64,000 bases of DNA from Natranaerovirga pectinivora. Its GTDB lineage: Bacteria; Bacillota; Clostridia; Lachnospirales; DSM-24629. The translations under genes were made by a program, and so were the position numbers. The stretch is from assembly GCF_004342165.1 (NCBI RefSeq), contig NZ_SMAL01000002.1:310001-374000 (forward strand), read 5' to 3'. Shown here piece after piece: positions 25,707 through 33,163 of this stretch (its first letter is position 1; every line of letters begins with the position of its first letter). The notes under the pieces were generated by a model. The model was not told where the DNA came from and made no database searches. It saw only the letters and a list, made by a program, of their open reading frames with translations.

Positions 25707-25832
25707 TTAAGAGTTAGGTTGAGTATTCGTCAACTGGGGAGGGCTCTTGGACTAGGCAAGTCAGCAATAGAAAAAGCTACTAGGTGACAATGGAAACGTC
25801 CCCAAGTCTTGCCCAAGTCTTCCCCAAGTCTT
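25707..25832 (+). mobile_element. Remnant of a REP-associated (Y1) transposase with its terminal repeat
   Basis: The plus frame from 25707 to the TGA at 25785-25787 reads LRVRLSIRQLGRALGLGKSA then IEKATR, matching the C-terminal helix-turn-helix of REP-associated tyrosine transposases (DUF1568 type). Immediately after comes GGTGACAATGGAAACGTCCCC, similar to the GTGACAATGGGGACGT ends seen around such genes in Firmicutes, then three tandem CCCAAGTCTT units (25800-25832). The N-terminal catalytic part (HUH, Tyr) is missing. Confidence 0.7.
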
Positions 25833-25863
25833 CAGAGGCTTATTGGATGAGAGGTGTGAACTT

Positions 25864-26772
25864 ATGGAAAAAAATAAACTAACCTATATATTATCGGTTC
25901 CTGAAAGAACCATTAAATCAGTTGTATCAATAGGTACTGGGATGACTTCTTTACTAACTAATCTCTTATTACCAAGTATAGTAAAAGATTCTATTACTTA
26001 TCGAGTCACTTTTGGTATGTTACAGCAGTTTTTGATTGAGAAAGTAGCACAAGTAGAACAAAAAGAAAAAAATATCCAATTAAAAGATCATTATATGATT
26101 AGAAAAACTGCAGGATCTATTATTGAAGGGATAGGGTTAATTAGTGTTCGGTTTTCACCAGTTTGGATGTTAGCAATTTTAAGTGATATTTCTGGAGGAA
26201 GCAAAGTATATGTTAAACGATTAATGGAAGATTTGAAGAAATGTGGGCTTATTGAACAAGAAGTGAATTATGAAAATATTTATGATTTACTGGAAGGTGT
26301 TAATAGATTCTCTAATATTGGTGTTAATGCTATTGACATGCCACCTATATCAGCAAAAGATTTTAATGAGTTTAAAAAGTCTTTAGTAACGGAGTTTAGT
26401 CATGATAAAAATGCATCTCAAAAGATGTATAAGGCGTTAGAGAAGGTTTATAAAAGGATGGAAGAAGTAAGTGAAAAAGAGAAAATGTCTCTTAAGAAAC
26501 TGAATGGGGCAATGACTATTGATCTTATGCTAAAAACAAGTAAAAAGGGATTGGATATTACAAGAGTAACAACTAAAACAAGTATAGATATGATTTATGA
26601 GGTTATAATCAAAAATTATATGGATTCTCTGGATAAGGTTAATCGTATAGGAAAACGTAAGTACCTTATAGAACATATGACACCTTTTATGAAGCAATTT
26701 AAAGATCATTATAAAAAAGATAAGAAAACTATAACTGAAAAAGTTTTTGGATGTTTTACAAAGAGTAAATGA
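25864..26772 (+). CDS. Conserved hypothetical protein (about 302 aa)
   Basis: No family recognised with confidence. An early segment (SVVSIGTGMTSLLTNLLLPSIV) is moderately hydrophobic, and a second hydrophobic stretch lies at ISVRFSPVWMLAILSDISGG; the rest is charged and helical, with a lysine-rich C-terminal half (KMYKALEKVYKRMEEVSEKEKM). This may be a peripheral membrane or membrane-inserted protein. I use ATG 25864 because GAGAGGTG at 25849-25856 is correctly spaced; a TTG at 25843 lies in transposon-derived sequence. Ends with its own strong terminator. Next to transposase debris, but codon use is like its neighbours. Confidence 0.75.
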   Translation: MEKNKLTYILSVPERTIKSVVSIGTGMTSLLTNLLLPSIVKDSITYRVTFGMLQQFLIEKVAQVEQKEKNIQLKDHYMIRKTAGSIIEGIGLISVRFSPVWMLAILSDISGGSKVYVKRLMEDLKKCGLIEQEVNYENIYDLLEGVNRFSNIGVNAIDMPPISAKDFNEFKKSLVTEFSHDKNASQKMYKALEKVYKRMEEVSEKEKMSLKKLNGAMTIDLMLKTSKKGLDITRVTTKTSIDMIYEVIIKNYMDSLDKVNRIGKRKYLIEHMTPFMKQFKDHYKKDKKTITEKVFGCFTKSK

Positions 26773-26798
26773 AAGACGCTAGCTAAATTTTAGAGAAT

Positions 26799-26853
26799 AA
26801 TCAAAAAGGGTGAAGTTTTCAGACTATGTCAGAAAGCTTTACCCTTTTTGATT
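26799..26853. terminator. Long stem-loop terminator, shared by convergent genes
   Basis: AATCAAAAAGGGTGAAG at the left pairs with CTTTACCCTTTTTGATT at the right; it lies between the hypothetical gene and the minus-strand L,D-transpeptidase gene and can act both ways. Confidence 0.8.
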
Positions 26854-26857
26854 GCAC

Positions 26858-27613
26858 CTACTCAAACAACTCAAACCCCATAGCCTTATACATAGGCCCA
26901 GTGATATACTGACTCTCAGGCAAATTATGATCCTTTTGGAATTTATTTATAGCATTATGAAAGCCTTGACCGTACTTACCGTCAACCCAACCTTGGTAAT
27001 AACCAAGTTCTTTTAATCTCATTTGAACAGCATATACATCAGAACCGATATGACCAGGGCGTATGGTTCTAAAACCACTTCCAAAAGGGCCGTAAGGTCC
27101 TTTTATGATTTTAACTTTTGTGCCGTGAGGAATATAACTTTTTAAATCAGCAGCATCTTCATTATACATACGAATACAACCTTCTGAACCAGGATGACCT
27201 ATACTCCAAGGTTCATCTGTGCCATGGAAGCCATATTTACCCCAAGGTACATTAAACCCCATCCAAGTGCCACCAAAACCTTCTCCCCAATCTGCTTTGG
27301 AGATGATTGACCAAGTACCAATGGGGGAGGGGGTGCTGTATTTTCCTCCTGAACATAGGTATTGTTTGTAGAGTTCATTGTCTTTAAAAACATTAACGGT
27401 ATAATCATCTAAATCAACAATTATGTAATAAGGATTGGATTCTTGATAATTCATTTTAAATACTTGTGCTAGACCATTGCTAGTATACTTAATAGATAAA
27501 AAATTGAAAAAAAGCAAGGCAAGCATTAAAGATAAAACTTTCAGAAGTAGAAGGTTTTGTTTTGCGATTTTTGATTTAGATGGTTTTGATGTAAGTATAT
27601 TTCTTAATCTCAT
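26858..27613 (-). CDS. L,D-transpeptidase with peptidoglycan-binding domain
   Basis: 251 residues: a basic start, one N-terminal membrane anchor (LLLLKVLSLMLALLFFNFL), a YkuD catalytic domain and a C-terminal PG_binding_1 repeat (VYAVQMRLKELGYYQGWVDG). The catalytic motif is HPGSEGCIRMYNEDA, with Cys and upstream His in YGFHGTDEPW. It forms 3-3 cross-links or hydrolyses muropeptides in the wall; in spore formers such enzymes also act in cortex maturation. Monocistronic by appearance. Confidence 0.92.
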   Translation of the reverse strand: MRLRNILTSKPSKSKIAKQNLLLLKVLSLMLALLFFNFLSIKYTSNGLAQVFKMNYQESNPYYIIVDLDDYTVNVFKDNELYKQYLCSGGKYSTPSPIGTWSIISKADWGEGFGGTWMGFNVPWGKYGFHGTDEPWSIGHPGSEGCIRMYNEDAADLKSYIPHGTKVKIIKGPYGPFGSGFRTIRPGHIGSDVYAVQMRLKELGYYQGWVDGKYGQGFHNAINKFQKDHNLPESQYITGPMYKAMGFELFE

Positions 27614-27707
27614 AAAATCACCTTTTTTATATACGATATTTAATCATATGAATTTTTAACTTGGATAATGACATAATATAAGTATATTTATAAAGGAGGT
27701 TTTTAAG

Positions 27708-27866
27708 ATGAGTAAAGGCAATGGATTTAGTAGTATGACACCAGATGCAGCAAAAGATAAGTACAAAAGAGATGAAGCAAATCAGGGCGATCCAATGAGT
27801 GGCGTATTGAGACACAAACAAAAGCAAGAAAGTAATAATAGAATCATGAAAAAAGATAGAACATAA
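27708..27866 (+). CDS. Small hydrophilic protein of unknown function (52 aa)
   Basis: 52 residues, no hydrophobic segment, rich in Lys, Asp, Gln and Asn: starts MSKGNGFSSMTPDAAKDKY and ends NNRIMKKDRT. A textbook ribosome site (AAAGGAGGT, 27692-27700) sits seven bases before ATG. It resembles small acid-soluble or coat-associated peptides only in composition; I assign no function. It is divergent from the L,D-transpeptidase gene, 94 bases away. Confidence 0.75.
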   Translation: MSKGNGFSSMTPDAAKDKYKRDEANQGDPMSGVLRHKQKQESNNRIMKKDRT

Positions 27867-27890
27867 TTCCATGTTTTGTGATAGAATAGT

Positions 27891-27919
27891 TTGAAGTATT
27901 TAATTGGTTATACTATAAT
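27891..27919 (+). promoter_or_regulatory. Probable sigma-A promoter
   Basis: TTGAAG (27891-27896), 17-base spacer, TATAAT (27914-27919), 54 bases before the CoA-binding protein gene. Confidence 0.6.
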
Positions 27920-27972
27920 TAGAGTAAGGGAAGGCTAACTGACTTTCCTTATTACATAAAGGAGGAATGAAT

Positions 27973-28368
27973 ATGTCACCAGAGAAATTATTAGAAGACT
28001 TTAAAAATTGGGCTGTTGTAGGTGTTTCAGCAGACAAAGAAAGATATGGATATAAGATTTATAAAAAGTTGAAAGCTCATGGGTACAATGTTTTTGGCAT
28101 TAATCCAGGAATACAAGAGTTAGATGGAGATAAAGTATACAAAAGCTTAAAAGACTTACCAGAAAAAGTAGATGTAGTAAACTTTGTAGTTAACCCTAAA
28201 ATCGGTATAAGTGTCGTAGAAGACTGTGCAGCAGAAGGGGTTAAATATATTTGGCTTCAACCAGGCACTGTTAGTGATGAAGTATTAGAATTAGCTAGTG
28301 AAAAGGAAATAGAAGCTGTTCAAGCTTGTGTATTAGTGGGATTGAGCTATAAAGATCAAAATAAATAA
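27973..28368 (+). CDS. CoA-binding (YccU-type) protein
   Basis: 131 residues with a single Rossmann-type CoA-binding domain: NWAVVGVSADKERYGYKIY, the GYNVFGINPG strand-turn, VDVVNFVVNP and the ending IWLQPGTVSDE...AVQACVLV. Homologous to the CoA-binding half of succinyl-CoA synthetase alpha, but with no ligase domain; stand-alone forms have no firm function. I choose ATG 27973 since GGAGG at 27961-27965 is too close to the ATG at 27967. Confidence 0.88.
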   Translation: MSPEKLLEDFKNWAVVGVSADKERYGYKIYKKLKAHGYNVFGINPGIQELDGDKVYKSLKDLPEKVDVVNFVVNPKIGISVVEDCAAEGVKYIWLQPGTVSDEVLELASEKEIEAVQACVLVGLSYKDQNK

Positions 28369-28569
28369 TTAGTTGAATAACTTGATGATCAGCACAAATA
28401 CACATATAAGGATTAAAACTGGTAATATAGCGGCAAATATAATTGGAATTATGATAAGTGATAATATAAATCCGAGTAATGAAAAAATAATTTTTAATGC
28501 TACTGATGATATAGAGAAAACCAGTTTTAAAATAATGTAAAGCACAAGTAATCCTATTATTAAATGCAT
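28369..28569 (-). CDS. Small membrane protein (66 aa)
   Basis: 66 residues that are almost entirely hydrophobic, forming two helices (LIIGLLVLYIILKLVFSI and FILSLIIIPIIFAAILPVLI). GGAGGG eight bases before ATG supports translation. The stop codon abuts the stop of the convergent CoA-binding gene with no space between. No family recognised; overlapping frames in the same interval lack ribosome sites. Confidence 0.65.
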   Translation of the reverse strand: MHLIIGLLVLYIILKLVFSISSVALKIIFSLLGFILSLIIIPIIFAAILPVLILICVFVLIIKLFN

Positions 28570-28723
28570 AATATCCCTCCAAATGATTAAGTGTATACTA
28601 GTATTATAAGAGGGTAAGATTAAAAAGCGATGTAAATAAGATTAGAATTTCATTAGAAACCACCTTGATGTTAAATTTAGGTGGATTTTCTTTTATTCAT
28701 AGGAAGTAGTACTTTTCTATAAC

Positions 28724-28758
28724 GTAAAAAAAGGTGGTTTTAAACCACCTTAAATTTT
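28724..28758 (-). terminator. Terminator of the CAP-domain lipoprotein gene
   Basis: AAGGTGGTTT (28731-28740) and AAACCACCTT (28742-28751) pair; on the minus strand seven T follow. A second, weaker ACCACCT/AGGTGG stem lies at 28657-28690. Confidence 0.85.
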
Positions 28759-28759
28759 A

Positions 28760-29578
28760 TTATCTAGGTTTGCTTACAAATATTTGAGTGAACATATTAC
28801 CATATTGTCCACCTTCTTGGATCCCAATACCAACATGGGTATAGTCAGGACTTAAGATATTTTTTCTATGTCCTGGGGAGTTCATTAGTGCTTCATGGGC
28901 AGCAGCAACATCTCTATTACCTGCAATATTTTCACCTGCTTGTACATAACTTACATTAAAGCTTTGTAACATATCAAAAGGACTTCCGTAAGTTGGAGAG
29001 TTATGGCTAAAGTAGTTGTTGTCTATCATATCTTGTGATTTAATTCTTGAAACATTAACAACTTCCATGTCCATTTCTAAAGGTGGTACATTGTTTGCAG
29101 CTCTAGCTTCGTTGACTAGGTTTAACATTTGTTGTTCTGCTTGTGTAGGGGATGATGCCATTTCACCAGTGTTGTTTGTATTAGGACTTGTTGTCCCTGG
29201 TGTGTTTGCCGGACCAGTTTGGTCTATTGGATTATCTTCAGTACCAGTTGGTTCTGGTTTTGGTTCTGTTTCATCAGGTACAACTGGTGTAACTTGTTCT
29301 TTTGGTACAAATCCAATTTGTTCTTCTGGTAATCTTACAGCATACCAATTTTCTACTTCGTTTATTACTTCTAACTGGTCATTTTGAGCATTTTCTTGAA
29401 GTACTGGTGCATCTGTTGAACAACCAGATCTAATGTTGGCAGTATCTGCTGTAACTTTTACTCTAGATATTGGACCAGTTCCTGACAATGATGATTCAAC
29501 ACCTGGTACAGGATCTCTGGCACAAGCGAATAAAAACATTGTAGATATTAATGCACATGCTAAAATAATTTTTTTCAT
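28760..29578 (-). CDS. CAP-domain (SCP/PR1) lipoprotein with SH3 domain
   Basis: 272 residues. A lipoprotein signal ends at LFAC (Cys about 19). A bacterial SH3 domain follows (VTADTANIRSGCSTDAPVL...WYAVRL), then a Pro/Thr/Asn-rich linker (residues about 100-145) and a CAP domain (LNLVNEARAANNVPPLEMD, NNYFSHNSPTYGSPFDML, AGENIA, NSPGHRKNIL, HVGIGI). YkwD/SafA-type CAP lipoproteins are found on spores and walls of Clostridia; their enzymatic activity is not established. AAGGAGG precedes ATG. Confidence 0.9.
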   Translation of the reverse strand: MKKIILACALISTMFLFACARDPVPGVESSLSGTGPISRVKVTADTANIRSGCSTDAPVLQENAQNDQLEVINEVENWYAVRLPEEQIGFVPKEQVTPVVPDETEPKPEPTGTEDNPIDQTGPANTPGTTSPNTNNTGEMASSPTQAEQQMLNLVNEARAANNVPPLEMDMEVVNVSRIKSQDMIDNNYFSHNSPTYGSPFDMLQSFNVSYVQAGENIAGNRDVAAAHEALMNSPGHRKNILSPDYTHVGIGIQEGGQYGNMFTQIFVSKPR

Positions 29579-29786
29579 TTATTGTATTCCTCCTTGGATT
29601 CTAATAGAAAAATTTCTAATGGTAGTATTCTAAGAAAGGATAATTATTATACTTTTTTTGAAAAAAAACAAAGAAATCTTGTAAAATTTAATATTTTAGT
29701 TTACTATAATTTATAGGAAAAAAGTAAGGTTGTATCAGTTTAGATTACCTTATATGTTAAGTAATAGGAGAAAGGGAGATACATAA

Positions 29787-30494
29787 ATGATTAAAACTAG
29801 TTTATGGTTTGTTAATTTTGTACTATATCAAATTTTAAGTTTATTTTTTCTATTTAAGTACAAGGTTTTAATTAAAATAGGCAAAGAAGAACGTGCAAAA
29901 AAATACTTACATAAGGTTACAACTAGATGGGCAAGAAACATGGTTAAATCCACAGGGTCTAAAATTAATGTTATTGGCTTAGATAATGTACCAAAAGATG
30001 AAAATGTATTGTTTGTTAGCAATCATCAAGGTAATTTTGATATTCCTTTGTTATTAGGTTATCTACCAACGGCTGTTGGGTTTGTTGCAAAAGTTGAGTT
30101 GCAAAAAGTACCAGTGGTTAGAACTTGGATGGCATTAATGAAATGTGTTTTTATTGACAGAAAGGATCCAAGACACTCTTTGCAAGCCATCATAACAGGA
30201 ATCAACTATTTAAAAGAAGGTCATTCCATGGTTATATTCCCTGAGGGAACAAGAAGTAAAAGAGATGAAGTAGGGGAGTTTAAAGCAGGAAGTATGAAAA
30301 TGGCTTTAAAGTCTAATGTGAAAATTGTACCCATTACCATTGATGGTAGTTATAAAATGTTAGAAGAGCATAATAAAATTAAAAAAGTGAATGTGAATTT
30401 GATTATACATCCACCAATTGATATTAATGCATTAGAAAAAGAAGAAGCTAAGAACCTACACGAGTATATAAGAAATATCATTATAAATAAATAA
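29787..30494 (+). CDS. plsC: 1-acyl-sn-glycerol-3-phosphate acyltransferase
   Basis: 235 residues, membrane-associated. Catalytic NHQGNFD (NHx4D block) near residue 81, substrate-binding FIDRKD, FPEGTRSKRDE and VPITIDGSYKML are the four PlsC blocks in order. It acylates lysophosphatidic acid to phosphatidic acid in phospholipid synthesis. N-terminal hydrophobic segment anchors it. Short spacing to a strong terminator indicates a single-gene unit. Confidence 0.92.
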   Translation: MIKTSLWFVNFVLYQILSLFFLFKYKVLIKIGKEERAKKYLHKVTTRWARNMVKSTGSKINVIGLDNVPKDENVLFVSNHQGNFDIPLLLGYLPTAVGFVAKVELQKVPVVRTWMALMKCVFIDRKDPRHSLQAIITGINYLKEGHSMVIFPEGTRSKRDEVGEFKAGSMKMALKSNVKIVPITIDGSYKMLEEHNKIKKVNVNLIIHPPIDINALEKEEAKNLHEYIRNIIINK

Positions 30495-30504
30495 TATTCT
30501 ATAC

Positions 30505-30544
30505 AAAAGATCCCTTATACATAGTACGGTATAAGGGATCTTTT
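30505..30544. terminator. Bidirectional terminator
   Basis: Perfect 15-base arms AAAAGATCCCTTATA (30505-30519) and TATAAGGGATCTTTT (30530-30544) between convergent plsC and the ABC-F gene. Confidence 0.9.
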
Positions 30545-30545
30545 A

Positions 30546-32102
30546 TTATACTAATTTAGTTGTCCAAGACTCACAATTCCATACTTCAGTTACAACATCA
30601 TTATAGAACTCAGGTTCATGACATATGATTAATAAACTGCCTTTATATGCTTTCAATGCTCTTTTTAATTCTTCTTTTGCATCTACATCAAGATGGTTTG
30701 TAGGCTCATCTAGAACAAGGAAGTTTGTTTCTTGATTAATTAATTTGCACAAACGTACTTTTGCTTGTTCACCACCACTTAAAACCATCACTTTGCTTTC
30801 TATATGTTTTGTTGTTAAACCACATTTTGCAAGGGCAGCACGCACTTCATATTGTGTATAAGATGGGAAAACTTGCCATACTTCATCGATACAAGAATTT
30901 GTATTGCCTTTTGCTGTTTCTTGTTCAAAGTAGCCAATATGTAAGTAATCACCAAGGGTTACGGACCCAGACAAACTTTTAATCTGTCCAAGAATACTTT
31001 TTAATAAAGTTGTTTTACCAAGGCCATTAGCGCCTACTAAAGCAATTTTTTGACCACGTTCCATAGTAAGGTTTAGTGGTTTAGTAAGAGGTTCATCGTA
31101 TCCAATGACCAAATCATTTGCCTCAAATAATACTTTTCCTGAAGCTCTTGCTTGTTTGAAGTTAAACTCTGGTTTTGGCTTGTCTCTTGCAAGTTCTATA
31201 ACATCCATTTTATCCAATTTCTTCTGGCGTGACATAGCCATATTTCTTGTTGAAACTCTGGCTTTATTTCTAGCAACAAAGTCTTTTAATTCAGAAATTT
31301 CTTGTTGTTGTTTTTTATATGCTGATTCTAACTGTTGTTTTTTTACTTCGTATACTTTCATATATTCATCATAATCACCCACATAGCGGTTTAGCTCTTG
31401 ATTCTCCATATGGTAGATTAAGTTAATTACGCTATTAAGAAAAGGGATATCATGAGAAATTAACACAAAAGCATTTTCATAGTTTTGCAAATATCTTTTT
31501 AGCCATTCAATATGTTGTTCATCTAAATAGTTGGTAGGCTCATCTAATAGAAGAATATCTGGTTTTTCTAATAAGAGTTTACCTAATAATACTTTTGTTC
31601 TTTGACCACCACTTAAGTCTGTAACGTCTTTATCTAAACCAATATCTTCTAATCCTAAAGCACGACCAATTTCTTCAACTTTAGAATCAATGGTGTAAAA
31701 GTCATTACTCATAAGAATATCTTGAATTGTGCCAAGGTCAGCAAGCATGTTTTCTAATTCATCAGGGTCTGCATCTGCCATTTTATCACATATGGCATTC
31801 ATTTCAGTTTCTAAATCAAATAGGTACTGAAATGCGGTTTTTAATACATCACGAATGGTCATTCCTTTTTCTAAAGAAGTATGTTGGTCTAAATAACCAA
31901 CACGTACACGTTTTGACCATTCAACAGTTCCTGCGTCAGGTTCAAGTTTACCTGTGATAATGTTCATAAAAGTGGATTTACCTTCACCATTGGCACCAAC
32001 TAGTCCAATATGTTCCCCTTTCAATAATCTAAAAGAGACATTATTAAAGATAGCACGGTCACCAAAACCGTGACTTAGATTTTTTACATTTAAAATACTC
32101 AT
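30546..32102 (-). CDS. ABC-F family ATPase (ribosome-associated)
   Basis: 518 residues with two ABC domains and no membrane part. First domain: GANGEGKST, LSGGQRTKVLLGKLL, LLLDEPTNYLD, ISHD. Second: GANGLGKTT, LSGGEQAKVRLCKL, LVLDEPTNHLD, ICHEPEF. The linker (residues about 245-320) is charged and helical, fitting the P-site tRNA interaction motif of ABC-F factors. These act on stalled ribosomes; some confer antibiotic protection. The short length and lack of long linker extensions favour a housekeeping YkpA/EttA-type factor over a resistance protein. Confidence 0.9.
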   Translation of the reverse strand: MSILNVKNLSHGFGDRAIFNNVSFRLLKGEHIGLVGANGEGKSTFMNIITGKLEPDAGTVEWSKRVRVGYLDQHTSLEKGMTIRDVLKTAFQYLFDLETEMNAICDKMADADPDELENMLADLGTIQDILMSNDFYTIDSKVEEIGRALGLEDIGLDKDVTDLSGGQRTKVLLGKLLLEKPDILLLDEPTNYLDEQHIEWLKRYLQNYENAFVLISHDIPFLNSVINLIYHMENQELNRYVGDYDEYMKVYEVKKQQLESAYKKQQQEISELKDFVARNKARVSTRNMAMSRQKKLDKMDVIELARDKPKPEFNFKQARASGKVLFEANDLVIGYDEPLTKPLNLTMERGQKIALVGANGLGKTTLLKSILGQIKSLSGSVTLGDYLHIGYFEQETAKGNTNSCIDEVWQVFPSYTQYEVRAALAKCGLTTKHIESKVMVLSGGEQAKVRLCKLINQETNFLVLDEPTNHLDVDAKEELKRALKAYKGSLLIICHEPEFYNDVVTEVWNCESWTTKLV

Positions 32103-32179
32103 TGCTTATACTCCTTATCTAGTTAAATTACAATAATGAAATTATATAATATATAGAAACATTTTCATAGTAGAAAAAT

Positions 32180-32617
32180 TTATAAATTAGCTTCGATAAC
32201 TTTAATTAAACTAATTCTAAAAGAATCATCTTGAGCAGATGTTCTTTTTTTTGGACCTTTTGGTCGATTGCCATGTCGTCGGTTGGTTTTTGAAAGATGT
32301 CTTTGAAATAAAAGCAAATCAATATTATCATCAGTATAGATAAAACCATCTTGATTAAGGACAATTGCTTTTTTTGAAAGAGAGATAGAAGCAACACCGT
32401 AGTCTTGAGAGATAACCAAATCCCCACTTTTAATAGAACCAATTAAAGCAAAATCAGCACTATCTCTACCTTTGTCTACAGTCACTACTTTACAATAATC
32501 ATTTTTATATATATGAGAAGTATCAAAAAACATAATAACTTCTAAATTATACTTTTTTGCTATATTAATTATAATATCTTTTACTGGACAAGCATCGGCA
32601 TCAACTAATATCTTCAT
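32180..32617 (-). CDS. UPF0178/YaiI-YqxD family protein (PIN-like DUF188)
   Basis: 145 residues. The opening ILVDADACPVKDII, the DKGRDSADFALIGSIKSGD block, SQDYGVASISLSKKA and the basic NRRHGNRPKGPKKRT are diagnostic for this conserved family. The Asp cluster resembles PIN-domain nucleases, but no activity has been fixed for the family. It probably follows its own promoter; the ABC-F gene lies 77 bases downstream on the same strand. Confidence 0.88.
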   Translation of the reverse strand: MKILVDADACPVKDIIINIAKKYNLEVIMFFDTSHIYKNDYCKVVTVDKGRDSADFALIGSIKSGDLVISQDYGVASISLSKKAIVLNQDGFIYTDDNIDLLLFQRHLSKTNRRHGNRPKGPKKRTSAQDDSFRISLIKVIEANL

Positions 32618-32976
32618 TATTCCAACTCACTTTAACAATATTTATTAGTATAAAGATTATACCTTTGAGATATAGTATAATAGGTTAGTAATATTAATGC
32701 AAAGAAAAAAATAAAAAAATTGTATCTGAAAAAACTAAAAAAAGAATTAAAAGGAAAATAAAACTGCAAAACAGGGGATTGCATTTTATGGGGTATTATG
32801 GTAATATATATTATGTATACAAAAATACACAGTAAACAACATTGTCTAGAAGATCTTATAGGTAATGAAAGTTTACTAATATTAAGGTGTAATTCTTATT
32901 TGTAAGAAGTCAATAAGAGTTAAGAAGAAGTTAATTTCATATTAGGCAATGTGAAAAATTTAACTTGTAAGTAATT

Positions 32977-33001
32977 AACCATCTTATGGTTTTTTGTTTT
33001 T
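32977..33001 (+). promoter_or_regulatory. Terminator-like hairpin in the leader of the DUF4914 gene
   Basis: AACCAT-CTT-ATGGTT followed by TTTTTGTTTTT. It lies 160 bases before a gene on the same strand with no gene ending nearby, so it may be an attenuator or end a short upstream RNA. The 360 bases to its left (32618-32976) are AT-rich with no frame and no riboswitch I recognise. Confidence 0.45.
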
Positions 33002-33002
33002 A

Positions 33003-33095
33003 GCAAATTAGTAATTACATATGTGAATATATGAATTGAATTCGTAATTACGAATTTGCCTCATGGAGTTGAAAGTATCCCTTGCTAATTAGCAA
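33003..33095 (+). promoter_or_regulatory. Cluster of palindromes, probable operators
   Basis: GCAAATTAGTAATTAC at 33003-33018 and GTAATTACGAATTTGC at 33044-33059 are inverted copies with one mismatch. The second overlaps the exact 18-base palindrome AATTCGTAATTACGAATT (33039-33056). A further exact palindrome, TTGCTAATTAGCAA, is at 33082-33095. A TATAAT follows at 33128-33133. Three symmetric sites just before the gene suggest binding by a dimeric regulator; the protein is not identified. Confidence 0.55.
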
Positions 33096-33163
33096 AACTT
33101 ACTGCTTCATTAGTAACATAGTCAAAATATAATAGCAAATATAATTTTATGGAGGGTTTAACG

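Noticed and set aside
28295..28582. 95-residue minus frame overlapping the small membrane protein gene
   Set aside because: Overlaps a conserved plus-strand gene and has no ribosome site; the 66-residue frame in another phase has one.
30546..32102. Antibiotic resistance ABC-F (Vga/Lsa type)
   Set aside because: Linker and length fit housekeeping ABC-F proteins; nothing specific to resistance types seen.
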